The translations under genes were made by a program, and so were the position numbers. A model generated the notes under the pieces. That model was given only the letters and a program-made list of their open reading frames with translations. It was not told the origin of the DNA and did not search any database. A stretch of DNA of 64,000 nt from Dichetophora obliterata (taxonomy: Eukaryota; Arthropoda; Insecta; Diptera; Sciomyzidae), in contig OY986437.1 of assembly GCA_963920525.1 (NCBI GenBank), positions 114,196,715-114,260,714 on the forward strand, given 5' to 3'. This document shows, piece after piece, positions 42,795-54,338 of this stretch (within the stretch, counting starts at the first letter, position 1; each line of letters begins with the position of its first letter).

Positions 42795-44113
42795 ACTGTG
42801 GGCTTAGACCGACTGAACGAACGAAAAATTCATCGCGAACAATTTATTGCAATAAATTCTTCGTTCGGAGTACTGTTTAGACCGCAAGAACATCAATCGC
42901 GAACAAACATTGTCCTCCATCTTGTATGTTCAGGCGGTGTAAACAGCAATATATTCGTTTGGCCGAACATCAATAAATGCATGGTTGATAGTTAAACAAA
43001 TTATTTTTATATTAGTACTAAAACTTTTACTCCGTTTCTCAACAGTCAATGGTTTGCTACTCCATAACAATATATTACTCCTGTTAGTTATTATATAAAA
43101 GACTTGTATTAAATCTTTAATAACTTAAGGGCCTATTTTAGTTTTTCAGCGACCAAAAAACCATTTTTTACATTTTATGCATGTATAACATCGTAAAAAT
43201 ATTCTCAGAATATTTTAGGTCAATTAAATAATAATTATTGTAGTAATACGCACAAACTTAAGAAAAGACGATTCAAACTATACCTGTAAAAACTTTAAAC
43301 GCGTTTTTCTCGAAAAGTGCTGTTTGAAATCGATGGACCGCATTACTCGAAAAATATCCAAGGATCGCTACCAAATTGTATGCACTTGTTAATGTAATAC
43401 AATTGGTACTTATTTTAATCGTTCGATTTCTATTTTAGAGAAACACTTTTTATTTTTAATTTTAAAAAATGTAGTCAAAATCGTGTTTTTAACTACCATT
43501 TTAGTTAACATGAACTTTTTTCTAAAATCTTCGATTAAAAACTCAAAAAGTTTCAGCAGAACCTAAAATATTTTTTTTATGTTATTTGAACAAGCTCTTT
43601 TGCGGATTCCTGCTATATTCAATAATATTTGCTAACCATAAACTTAAAAATTTTCATTAAAAGTTATATAGTTATTATTTAAAAAAATTACCTCAAACAG
43701 TCGGTTTAAAATGAAACTTTTAATATAGGGTTTTTTCGATTAAAAAACCTTAATTGGGCCTTTACATAACACAATTATATTTCAGCGAAAATTAACAGAA
43801 CACTTAAAAACAAAACATAAATCACTACATATTTTGGTACTTTTCATAATTTATTCTCTTAAGCTACTCCTTCCTCTTTGCTACTCCTTCCTCTTTGCTA
43901 CTTTTCTGTTTTTAAACACAGCCCAAAAAAACGGATTCGCCTAAAAAGATCGAACGAAGGAATCTTCGTTCGTTCGCCCTAATTTACTGTTTACACCGGG
44001 CAAACATCGTTTGCGATAAATTTGTAGCGAACACTGTTGGTTCGGGCTAAGTGTTTAAACTGAGCGAACGAACGAAGTTTCTTTTTTTCGTTTAGGCGGT
44101 CTAAACCCACAGT
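42795..44113. mobile_element. Non-autonomous DNA element, ends ACTGTGGGYTTAGACCG
   Basis: ACTGTGGGCTTAGACCG at 42795 is mirrored by CGGTCTAAACCCACAGT ending at 44113. Both ends carry several GAACGAACGAA/TTCGTTCGTTCG and CGCGAAC motifs in the first ~200 bp, possible transposase-binding repeats. The ~1.3-kb interior has no gene; a 17-bp tandem repeat GCTACTCCTTCCTCTTT occurs at about 43863-43898. The superfamily was not identified. Confidence 0.72.
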
Positions 44114-44496
44114 GTGTTAAAAATAAAGTAGTAAACTAAATGATATCTACAATTATTACAAATGACATGGAATGAAGAAAAGGTAGTGGCTATTGGAAGT
44201 AAAATTAATTACTGTGATAAATAGCCGTAATTATAAGTAAGGTTTAGAAAAAAGGTTGCGGCCAAACAGTTGCAAAGACAAAAAGGAAAGAAAGGATAGA
44301 AATGTATATAAGAGTAAAGAAAAAAGATATAAGAAAAACTGCTAAAAGTGGAAGCAACCATAAATAAGATAACAAGAGACAAAAAGAGAAATTAATTTTC
44401 AGTAGTTTTTATAAGTGCATTAAGGAGAGATTTAATTTCAGAAAAATTATAATTAAAAAGCCGGAATTTTACTTGTTTCAAAAATGCATGCTTTAG
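44114..44496. other. Non-coding interval between elements
   Basis: A/G-rich text without a recognisable feature. Confidence 0.4.
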
Positions 44497-44826
44497 GGAC
44501 CTTCCACAGAAAAGTGGAAGGTCCAAAAAACTAAAAGTTATTATTTTATGACATTATCTAAGAGAAACATTTTAATTTTATTAATTTAAGCAAGTTATAT
44601 ATAAATTAATTTACCATGATGATCAAATCGTCTACACTGTATCAAAAATGTAGTTTTCTTTTTCGATGTTTAGTAAATGTTTCATAAACTTTTTTGTTTT
44701 AGTAAAAATGGAAGGCATTGGCTCAAGATAATGAAAAAATGGTTGAGGCAATGAAAAAAAACTATATTAAATTTTTTTTTAATTACTAAATTACATAATT
44801 ACTTAACTACCTAGTTACTTAATTAC
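44497..44826 (+). repeat. DNA-element end, copy B, with perfect terminal hairpin
   Basis: Similar to 40754-41100 over its length, but its start is rearranged into GGACCTTCCAC-AGAAAA-GTGGAAGGTCC (44497-44524), an 11-bp perfect hairpin. The RTE-like LINE inserted at its distal end; the repeat seems to resume at 48009. Confidence 0.65.
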
Positions 44827-47800
44827 TTACTTAGTTGGCGCTACAACCGTATGTCGGTCTTGGCCTCATCTAAGAATTTCTGTCAGCCATTTCTGTCTTT
44901 CGCTTACATGCTCCAGTTGGAAATTCCAAGCCTCGTCAGGTTGTCCTCTTGGTCTTTCCATCGAAGATGCGGTCGTCCTCTTTTGCGTTGACCGCCGCTG
45001 GGTACCGAATCGAATGTTTTCTTCACTGGAGCATCGTCTTTCATGCGCAGAACTTGACCAAGCCAGCGAAGCCGCTCGATTTTAATGCGCTTGACTATGT
45101 CGATGTCAGCGTACAGCTCATACAGTTCATCATTCCACCGTATTCGGTACTCGCCATTGACGCAGATTGGTCCGTAGATCTTACGAAGAATCTTTCTCTC
45201 GAATGCTCCTAAAGTCTTTTCATCTAAACTGCTCAGCGTCCAGGTTTGTGATGCGTAAAGTAGGACGGGCATGATGAGCGATTTATAGAGCGTGATTTTC
45301 TCAATTGCCTACTGAGCCCAAAGTAACACCTATTGGCAAGAATTATTCTTCGTTTCATCTCAATGCTGATGTCGTTGGTTGAGTTTATGCTGGATGCCAG
45401 ATAAACGAAGTCCTTCACAACCTCGAAGGAGGTATTGTCAACTGTAACGTGGGTTCCAAGACGCTGGGACTGTTTGTTTGTTGACACTAAGTATTTCGTC
45501 TTATCTGCATTCACTGCCAGACCCATTCGACTGACTTTTTTTCTAATCTGGAAAATGCTGCACTGACTTCGCGCGTATTATGGCCAATGCTATCGATGTC
45601 ATCAGCATACGCAAGCAGCATAACACTCTTTTAGAATATTGTGCCACTACGTCTCAGATCAGCAGCTCGGATGATCTTTTCCATCATTAGGTTGAAAAAG
45701 TCGCACGATAAGGAATCACCTTGTCTGAAACCTCGTTTGGTAATAAATGGTGGGGAGAGGTCCTTCCCGATTTTAACTGCGCTGCTTGTGTTGCTCAGTG
45801 TCATCCTGTAAAGTCGTATTAGTTTTGCAGGAATACCAAATTCAGACATGGTGGAGTACAGGTGCTTCCCTATTGGGCTGTCGAAGGCGGCTTTGTAGTC
45901 GTAGCGTGAAAATCTGGTCGATGGTGGACTTTCCAGGTCTGAAGCCACACTGATAAGGTCCATATTAACATCTCATCGATCAGTTCGTTTACAATGGGCT
46001 TCAATCTTTCACATAAAACGCTCGACAGGACCTTATATGCGATATTAAGAAGGCTTATCCCACGGTAATTGGCACAGATAGTGGGATCGCCTTTCTTGTG
46101 GATTGGGCAGAGCACACCGGGATTCCAATCGTTCGGAATGCATTCTTCCGACCATATTCTGCATAGAAGCTCGTGAATGCATTTAAGTATAGCTTCGCCT
46201 CCGTTCTTAAACAGCTCAGCAGGTAAGCCATCAGCTCCCGCGGCTTTGTTATTTTTAAGTCGAGCTATAGCTGTCTCATAGTATCATAGTCTCATAGCTA
46301 TAGCTGATAGTGTGTATCATAGTCGGGCAGCGGAACCTCAACGCTGTCATTTGCAATTGGGGTTTCCGGAATATCATCTCCATTGGCGGGATTGTTGTCA
46401 GCGTCGGCATTTAGAAGCTTAGAGAAATGTTCCCTCCATAACGTCAGTGTTCTCTGGACATCTGTCACTAGATTCCCGTTTTCATCCTTGCAGGAAGAGG
46501 CCCCGGTTTTAAAACCATCGGCAAGGCGTCTTATTTTTTTGAAAAATGTTCGGGCCTCATTCCTGTCACCATACATCTCAATCTTCTCTTGCTCGCTCTT
46601 TTCTGCCTCTCTTTTTTTCCGCCTGAAAATATGTCTCTCTTCCCTCCTCTTTTCTTTGTATCGCTCCTTAGCAGTGCGCGTTACAACCGACTGCAGGGTG
46701 GCTTTGTAGGCGGCGTCTTTCTCTGCAGTGGCGTCGCGACACTCCTAGTCGTACCACTGGTTTCGACGAGGGCGTTGGTAGCCAATCACCTCTTCAGCAG
46801 CCGCACGCATGGAGTTGGCAATGTGTGTCCACTGCTCGCATATATCATCGATTGGAGGAGTGATTTCAAGCAGGAGTGAGAGTCGAGTGGCGAAAGCATC
46901 GGCTGTCTGTTTCGATTGCAGCTTGTCGACGTCTAACTTTCTCTGTGTAGGGTTGCGTGTATTCTTAGCTGCGCACAGACGTGTACGGATCTTGGCTGCA
47001 ACAAGATAGTGATCCGAGTCAATGTTTGCACCACGGATCGTGCGTACATCCAATACACTGGAAGAGTGCCTTCCGTCGATCAAAACGTGATCAATTTGAT
47101 TCTTGGTTTTATGAAGGTGACTTTATGAATATTGAGATGCTTAAATCTAGTGCTACTTACGACCATGTTTCGTGCTGCGGCGAAGTCAATCAGCCTCATT
47201 CCGTTATCGGAGGTGTTGTCGTGGAGGCTGAACTTTCCGACTGTTGGACCAAAAATATTTTCCTTGCCCACCTTAGCGTTGAAGTCACCAAGCACGATTT
47301 TTACGTCGTGACGGGGCAGCGCTCGTAAGCATTTTCAAGGCGCTCGTAGAAAATTTCCTTGATCTCATCGTCCTTGTCTTCTGTCGGAGCGTGCGCACAT
47401 ATTAGGCTTATATTGAAAAATCTAACCTTGATGTGGATTTTGGCAAGTCGTTCGTTCACAGGTGTGAATCGCAGGACGTGGGGCCGTAGTCTCTTGTCAA
47501 CTACAAATCCGCATCCAAACTCGTGCTTCTCCGCTGTAGTAGATATCACAGGATGCATACCGAATGCAACCCTGTCCCTTCCATCGCATTTCTTGGATAG
47601 CAGTGATATCAGCTTTGTATCTTTCGAAGACATCAGTCAGTTGGATAGAGGCACCTTCCCAATTAAGGGTTCGGACATTCCAGGTGCATATCCGTAAATC
47701 ATTATCAGTTTTTCGTTTGCGGAAGTCGTCATCAGATTTGGGGATAATTTTTCTTCTTTTCTTATTTGTTTTCATTGAAATTGGTTTTTACGGGTGGGCT

Positions 47801-48008
47801 TCAAACCCGACGCACAACCTTTTTTAAGCCTAGGGAGGCCCGTCGCTCAGATTAGCCACCAAACTAACGGTTGTCAGTTTTGACGTTGCCCAAGAAACAT
47901 CACGTGGAGGTTTGAGTCGACTTGAGGCGATTTCACAAAGATTATGCTGGCCTCGCCAGGTTGAGACAGTCAGACATGTTACATTGTTACAACGCCCCCA
48001 GATTCCTT
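44827..48008 (-). mobile_element. RTE-like non-LTR retrotransposon with 12-bp target duplication
   Basis: TTACTTAATTAC occurs at 44815-44826 and 48009-48020, directly outside the element. The 3' end (low coordinate) has a short tail of TAAG/TAAT type units. The 3.2-kb body encodes endonuclease plus reverse transcriptase on the minus strand, with a ~230-bp 5' UTR. Near-full length but with several frameshifts. Confidence 0.88.
44904..47775 (-). pseudogene. RTE-like endonuclease / reverse transcriptase, frameshifted
   Basis: In order on the minus strand: endonuclease start LRICTWNVRTLNWEGA and ITAIQEMRWKGQG (47775-47497), LICAHAPTEDKDD (47301-47633), VLGDFNAKVG (47295) and GANIDSDHYLVAAKIR (46745-47083, the SDH catalytic motif). 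Then a linker; RT fingers AAGADGLPAELFK and CPIHKKGDPTICANYRGISL (45870-46260); palm DYKAAFDS (first Asp), KRGFRQGDSLSCDFF; a frame break at the YADD box (LLAYADDIDSIG near 45610); and thumb GLAVNADKTKYLV, YLASSINSTND, RIRWNDELYELY and RLRWLGQVLRMKDD (to 44904). At least six frameshifts and stops, plus a small duplication near 46265-46300 (CATAGCTATAGCTG), make it dead. Confidence 0.9.
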
Positions 48009-48020
48009 TTACTTAATTAC

Positions 48021-48480
48021 ACAATTCAACTACAACATTGACAGTCTGTCAGGTACGTGACGTGATTTGCCTCCACGTGACGATGTGTAAATATAAAATT
48101 AAAAAAAAAACTGTGGACTTTATTTAAAATCTTTTTACGCCGAAATCATGTTTATGAGTAATTCAAAGGAAAGGAATTCAAATACCTTTTCCCTATGTTA
48201 GTTACTTTCGCTAAATTTGTAATCGAACACAACGATTTGCAACGGTGGTTGACTGGACCCGTCCGGCACGTGACAGTAGATGTCTTATTTTTCTCTTGCA
48301 TTTAATAAAATTTCAAGAAAGTTTGAACGTACAATGAAGAAACAGAATGCAATCTATTTGATTAGACAAAAGGACTTCACTTCCAATGTGTACATATAGA
48401 ATTGGCTATACAATTAACTCAAAAAAAAAATAGTTGCATTTGTCTGCACGTACCGTGGAATGCTCCTTTATATTTCAAAC
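48021..48480. other. Continuation of the repeat split by the RTE element
   Basis: Starts with text resembling the end of 41080-41110 (ACAATTCAACT). Contains four CACGTGAC-type or CACGTACC motifs (about 48055, 48076, 48279, 48445). No gene. Confidence 0.4.
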
Positions 48481-48493
48481 ATTTAGTTGTGTG

Positions 48494-48760
48494 TTAAAAT
48501 GGAACGTTAAGGTTATAAAATTGTCTTTGACTGAAGTTACTAATAGGAGGTATCCGGGTGTTAAGATTATTAACGAAAATAATTTTTACAGTTTTGAAAT
48601 AAAATAAATGCCGTACATGCAAAATATTGAAGGACTTGAATAAAGAAAAAGAAGATGTTAATCTATATACATTTGATATTTTTCTAATAAAACATTCTTG
48701 TAAAGTTAACAAAGGACTCAGTTTATTGCTGTATACTACCTCCAACAAGTTATACCATAA
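48494..48760 (-). pseudogene. LINE reverse transcriptase C-terminal fragment
   Basis: The minus-strand frame reads VVYSNKLSPLLTLQECFIRK, then FKSFNILHVRHLFYFKTVKI and NTRIPPISNFSQ. This resembles the end of CR1/Jockey RT proteins (an L-Q-x-x-x-I-R-x-I run, an L-x-I-L-x-V block, then a variable tail). No catalytic residues are included. Different from the three other LINE relics in the window. Confidence 0.5.
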
Positions 48761-49359
48761 GCTAACTTTGAATGGAAAAGTCCATAGTTGAACATTTTCA
48801 GTACTTTAGCAGAACATACCTTATTAAGTCTGTGGAAAGAGTAAACGCTGAAGCATGCAGGCAGTCAGTCAGGTTTGCTTGTCCCAGTGCGACAAAACTC
48901 GGTTCATACAATTTCATATAAATTTGCTCGAAGTGTGCAGAGTGGCAGCAGGCAGATTAGATCAGGTTGTTGCGAGAAACCAGGCTAACGCAAGTTTCTC
49001 GCAACTGATTTGTTTTTTTGAGTTGTTTTTTTGTAATGTTTCGAGGAAGCTGCTTTTTTTTATTATCTTTTGAATACAAAAACTATTACAACAAAAACAT
49101 GCAGCAACAACAACAAAGCGTTGAACGAAACAAACATGCTAACAACAGCAACGACCGCGCACATGTTTTTGTGAGTGTGAGGGTTGCTTTTGTTGCGCAT
49201 GAGCATGTGTATTTGAAAATTTTCTAAACTTCGAATGCTTCATGTTGTTGGTTTTTATTATCTTAAAAATAGCACAACAAACTACAACAAAAAGCAGCAA
49301 CAACAACAAATCTTTGGGCGTAGTAGCACTGTTGCACTTATGCTATTATTTTTCAACGA
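48761..49359. other. Non-coding interval with CAA/CAG-rich stretch
   Basis: GCAGCAACAACAACAAAG (49101-49118) and GCAGCAACAACAACAAAT (about 49293) are simple opa-like repeats common in fly DNA. Frames at 48855-49227 are unsupported. Confidence 0.4.
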
Positions 49360-49500
49360 ATGTGGGATGTGGTAATTCACATGGTATTTTGTAGGAAAAA
49401 TCTCGCATGGGAAAAAAATACCTCAAAATACCGCAAATTACCACAAAACACCACAACGATATTTTTACCACGTGTGGTAGAAAAACGAATTAAGAGAACG
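49360..49500. repeat. GGTATTTT/AAATACC degenerate repeat
   Basis: Repeated TGGGAAAAAAATACC, AAATACCGCAAATTACCACA and ACCACGTGTGGTAG; similar in composition to 26656-26910 in the inverse sense. Confidence 0.5.
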
Positions 49501-50209
49501 AAGCGTTTATTGAATTGTTCAAATGACTGAATGCACTTATTTGTGGTGGTTTGTAGTATGTATCTATTTCTTCTTTGTTTTTTTTTTCCAATTCGTCATT
49601 AAACAGAGCACACTTTCATTCAAAAAATCACACTATGATGATCGTCTTTATTTGAAGCAATTGCAGAAGTTGCTTTAGTAAAAAGTGTCTAAAAAATTAT
49701 AATGCCTGGAAAAAAAAGATCTTTGCCGCAAACTTCTTTCTGCAAAACATTTGTAAGTATACCACAAATATTCACGATCCAGGGAATTTGGCGGAGCAAT
49801 TGCAAATTATATTAGGTATTTGCAACTAGCTGTGAGCATACCTTAGAAGTGCACAGTGGCAATATTGTAAATTTAAAAAATTCTTTGAAACAGCAGGAAA
49901 ATCAGCTGATTCAAAAATAAACAAAGTGTTATTTTGTGGGTTAAAGGTTGATATGCTAAGAAAAATCTTGAAAAGCGTTTATGACTTAGTGGGAATTGCT
50001 GCATCTGAGATATCATGTAACATATTTCTAACAAATACATATGTAACTTTTGACGAACTGATAATTATCAATAAACAAATCAACCATACCATAAAAACAT
50101 TAGGCTGGTTCAAATAATCCACTACTAAATTAATTTCATCAATGGTCAATTTCTTAATGCACGAAACCTGTTTATGCGCAGTGTCGAAGATGAAAAAAAT
50201 CATCTCGTA
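49501..50209. other. Non-coding interval
   Basis: Overlapping open frames at 49926-50203 on both strands lack domains. Confidence 0.4.
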
Positions 50210-50540
50210 CTCGAGACATCGACTGCCAAAATTTCAGCTTGATTTCGTTTATGCCTGGAGCACTTTGATTTACTCCACGGTTATCCCCTGAAAAAGGGTC
50301 GCTAACATAGTGCGACTACCCCTATTTTAGTATAGTTGCCGTATTTATTTGTGGGCGGTTAAAGGGGGCGTAGCAAAACTTTTTTCGTAAACCATCTCGT
50401 AGTCGGAAACAATCGACTGTCAAAATTTCAGATAAATCGGTCCGCAGTTTTGGAATCTATACCCATCACACAGCCAGACAAACAGATAGTATTTTGCTTT
50501 TTATTTATGGGGCATTCCACGCCAAATCGGATGGTTTTAA
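50210..50540. repeat. Dispersed-repeat-like segment
   Basis: Contains CTCGTACTCGAGACATCGAC, CTCGTAGTCGGAAACAATCG (two related copies, each followed by TG(C/T)CAAAATTTCAG), GGGCGGTTAAAGGGGGCGTA, and at the end ATGGGGCATTCCACGCCAAA. The last motif looks like an element end. Non-coding. Confidence 0.5.
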
Positions 50541-51464
50541 ACATTTTTATTTTTGATTTCCGCCATTTTTTGATACCTTTGAGTACTCATCGAAAAATCC
50601 TCCCTCCTAAATTTTGGGATTGATCATCCGTTCCAAAGATATCGAATTTTAAAAAAAACAGCTCTTTTTGTGTCTTTTTGAACGCAAATTTTTCAAAAAA
50701 CTAAATGAACATTATCATTTAACATAAAAGCTTAGTTTTTCAATGTAATTTTCGAAAAAAATTCTAAAATTTTTTTAATGTGTATTAACGTAACGTAATT
50801 TTCGATTTTTAAAATTTAGATTGCATTTTCAAAAGTGATTGCATATTTTGATTTTCTTCACAATTTTTACAGCAAACTACTACTAATTTCACAACTTTTA
50901 AGACCGGTCTGGTCGTGGGCCTTCGATAACTACTATTTTTTCGATTTTTGAAATTTGAAAAAAAAATTTATTTTTATTTAATTAAATTTTGTGTACTTCT
51001 CTCTTTTTATAAATTTTTGTGTATGCTGTTTTTTATTGCTGTTTTTTACTGTAGGGTTAATAAAATTTTATATATTCGAATATTTTCTTTAAAACAACTC
51101 CAATATCTTGATATGTAAATTCGTTGTGCTATTGAAAAATTAAAAGCTCTCTTTTCTTGTTTTTAGTACAAAAGCAACATTGCTTATTGTCATTTCCTCT
51201 GTTTGACATAAACAAAAAGCATCAGTACAGTAAGAACTAAGTTCTTTTATAACACAACATAAATACATTCAATATAAGTATAATAACAACTGTATCACAA
51301 TAAAGTATCATGCTAGTTAATGGAAAATTCCGGTTAATTTTAAGGGACAACTTCAAAATTTCCATGATTGTAGTAATTATCCAACACTTTGTTTTTGTCG
51401 AAGCACTTTTGATAGCAACAATGTTGTTATGTATATTATTTCAACAGAATCACAACAGTGCAAA
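50541..51464. other. Non-coding AT-rich interval
   Basis: Nothing recognised. Confidence 0.4.
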
Positions 51465-51552
51465 TGGCTAGTTGGCTAGGGCTTTAGTTTTTGTTCATAT
51501 ATTTTGGAATCTTGAATAGTGGGTTCAAATCCCATCAGGCATAATTTTTTTT
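51465..51552 (+). ncRNA. tRNA-like sequence (pseudo-tRNA or SINE head)
   Basis: TGGCTAGTTGG (51466-51476) approximates an A box and GGTTCAAATCC (51524-51534) is a perfect B box inside a T-arm-like hairpin (TGGG-TTCAAAT-CCCA), followed by a T9 run at 51546-51554, a pol III terminator. Acceptor-stem pairing holds only at the outermost three bases, so a functional tRNA is unlikely. Confidence 0.4.
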
Positions 51553-51769
51553 TCTTAATGGCTTTTAGTTTTGGTTTTTAGTTTGTTCTGTTTGAGTGAT
51601 TTCGTTCTGTATTTTGCATTTATTGCTTATAATAACAAAGCGAACACGGCAATTTTTTTTTCTCTTAATATGCAAATTCGAATGGATATGCACTTACACT
51701 TACGCGGCCAAGGTTCCAGTCTCCGGATAATAGTAATTTTTCAACTGCCGGCAACATTACTCAAAATTT

Positions 51770-52010
51770 CAGCAGACATGCTCGCCTCCATACCCGCTTA
51801 TATATTTTTCTATAGTCATATCCTAGGACGGCATGTCTGTCAAACAGCAATGCAGCATGCATCTCATGTTATGAATGCAGCATTAATGCCGAGAGATGCA
51901 TGCAGCATTGCTGCTAGGGCAGTTAATTTGGCAGACATTTATACCTTCTGCATTCATACCATAAGATGCATGCTGCATTGCTGCTACGGCAGTTCATTTC
52001 GCAGACAAAA
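51770..52010. repeat. GCATGC-rich palindromic and tandem repeats
   Basis: AGATGCATGCWGCATTGCTG occurs twice in direct orientation about 70 bp apart (about 51893 and 51964), each followed by GGCAGTT.ATTT.GCAGAC, and once inverted at about 51846-51866. The 154-codon open frame across it (51571-52035) is a by-product. Confidence 0.7.
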
Positions 52011-52029
52011 GAAATTTTTTCGGACTCTT

Positions 52030-53395
52030 TTATAAAAATTAGCTTGTTTTCCATTGAATTCGGTCACTCTTTATGATCATCAATAAGAATTGTAAATGAA
52101 TCTTGTTTAGAATTTTATGGTTTCATAAAAGACTCCTAAAAGTGACAAAAAACTACAAAGTTTTCTTTAAAACAGGTAACTCTTCACTTGCTGGAATAAA
52201 GCGGAATTTTTCAATTGTTATGTTAAAATTTTATTTTTGAAAACAGTGTCAGAAAAAGCGGATTACTCCGTGAAATTCACTGCTATTCCTTTGTTGAAAT
52301 ATGAAGTTTTACGCATATTTAAAACACCTTATTTAAACACGATTACGAAACCGAATAAACTTTCAAGTGACTGAACAGTATTCAAAAGCATGCTTTTTTC
52401 TTAAAATTTATACTCCGGAAATGCTCTTAATTCCAATGTTTTTAGGAGCTTGTTTCTTGTAGATACAGAAAATACACATAAAAAAACTCATATTCAGGAG
52501 GCTTTGAACAAAACACTCTTAAATTAGAGTTTTTTCAGAGCCCTTAACTGAAGTACTCTAAAAACAATCCGAAATATGTTCTTTTCAGGAGTGTACGTTA
52601 TGAAAATACAAAAGATACTCTTAAAACTCATAAATAGGATGGAACTTATAAAATCCTCTTCAATAAGGCTCTTTTCAGAGTCCGAATTATGAGCGCTCCG
52701 AACTTGGTTCAAAGGTTGAATTATGGTTAAATTTGTATCAGTTAACACTGAAAAAAATAAAAATATCTTTGGAATAGTTATCGAAAACGAAAACGCCGAT
52801 TTCACTTTTACCCTACTCAACGTCACTTTGTGGCGATGTTGACAACTAGAATAAAGGTGAATATAAAAAAATATGAAATATCCGTGAGAAATAGCAGTTT
52901 GTTCGGCGTGCAGCAGAACTAAAAGCATCACGTTCTATGAAGACATTGTTCGTTTCGTCAATTCACAAATTAATTAAAAACGCCATTATCTTGAAAATGT
53001 TCGGTTTTTCTATAAAACTAATTTACTGCGTATTGTCAAAGCATCGCAAGAGAGTTGCAGTGCATGTGCAGTGCAGAAAAGCAGTAACGATGCATGGCAT
53101 GCGCAATATTTAAAAATTAAAAACGGCTACGCCGAACAGCGTTTAAAAACTACTAATATTTTTAATTTGCCTGCTGCTGAAACTTATGTTTCTAAAAATC
53201 AATACCTGATTTTTAAAAGCAAAAAGCAAAAACAACAATACCTGATAGATTGCTTAGCACTTCAGAAGTCGACAGCTTCTTTAGTTTTTGTTTTGATTGA
53301 CTGAAACTGAACAAAATCGAAAGCCGAAGCAACAGCAACTTTGACTTTCGATAAGATTAAGATTGTTGTTATAATTTTCGTCGCCGACCATATCG
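52030..53395. other. Non-coding interval
   Basis: Short recurrent ACTCTTAAA/CTCTTTTCAG motifs (52490-52690) may be an old repeat. The frame at 52524-52931 and the 77-codon frame at 53071 have no domain. Confidence 0.4.
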
Positions 53396-54086
53396 ATGTC
53401 TGGAGGTAGTTGGCAATTTATTACGACTCATTTAACGCCAGAAAAGCGCTTCCAAATTGTGGAAATTTACTTTGAAAAAAATAAATATATTCATGAAGCT
53501 CACTTCGTCCCTTTTTCTGTCTACATAATCAGCCTAGTGAACAAGCAATTTTCGCACTAATTATTCTCTTCTCGATTCAAAACCATCAACAAGACAAAGA
53601 AATTGCTGCTGTAGCGCGAAGTGTTGAAGACGCCGAAATGTCGATGCGTCGCTGTTCTCAACTTGTTGGCCTTTGTTCTTTGACTACGTGAAAAATTTTA
53701 CGTAAGGTTCTTGTTTCCAAAAATTAATCAGCTAAACATCGACGACATTTCGTTCCAACAAGACGGCGGAACTTGCCATACAGCGCGCTTAACCATCAAT
53801 TTATTGCAAAATCAATTTGGTGACTATTTCCAGAAGTAGTCCTGTTAACTGGCCCCACGTTCGTGCGACTTAACGTCTCTATTACTTTTTATGGGGCTAT
53901 GTTAAGTCATTGGCTTATGCCGACAAACCAGCAACTCTTGAAGCATTGGAAGCCAATATTCAAGTCACCATTGACGCCATACGGCCAGATTTATTGGAAA
54001 AAGTAGTGACAAATTGGACTGATCGAATAGATATGTAACTCGTAGCCGCGGCGGACATATTCCGGAAATCGTATTTAAAAAATAAA
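53396..54086 (+). pseudogene. mariner-like transposase, internally deleted
   Basis: Start MSGGSWQFITTHLTPEKRFQ, with pieces VARSVEDAEMSMRRCSQLVG, LTTWKILRK (HTH region), then directly INQLNIDDISFQQDGGTCHT (second catalytic Asp: QQDG), and after further shifts VNWPPR/SCDLTSLLLFMGLC- and LCRQTSNS-like text, ending RGGHIPEIVFKK. The closest family in memory is the insect mariner-type group with QQDGATCHTA and PPRSCDLTPLDYFLWG. The segment containing the first Asp is deleted and there are stops and frameshifts. AATAAA follows at the stop (54083-54088). Confidence 0.8.
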
Positions 54087-54189
54087 TGCCATGAAATTAT
54101 CTATGAGATTACAATAATAAAAAATGCAATTCAACAATATTTCTGTCTTGTATTATTATTTAAAGTTCTCAAAAAAATAATAAAAAATA

Positions 54190-54285
54190 AACTGGCCATT
54201 TCAGCCCTTGAAAGGACTTTGACCTAGCTTCTATTGATCAATTGTGTTGTGCGTGTTATTAAATGTTTGATCACAAATGATCGAG
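54190..54285. repeat. Dispersed repeat also present at the window end
   Basis: GACTTTGACCTAGCTTCTAT and GTGCGTGTTATTAAATGTTT closely match 63930-63990. The second copy is cut by the window edge. Confidence 0.7.
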
Positions 54286-54338
54286 AACTGGACCTACATG
54301 TTTTATGCCGACTCCGAACGGCTAATGTTCTCAAGAAG

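Noticed and set aside
51465..51552. Functional tRNA gene on the plus strand
   Set aside because: The acceptor stem pairs only at three positions and no convincing anticodon arm is seen.
51571..52035. 154-codon frame with Cys/His residues
   Set aside because: It runs through palindromic repeats; the Cys and His come from repeated GCATGC text, not from a zinc-finger pattern.
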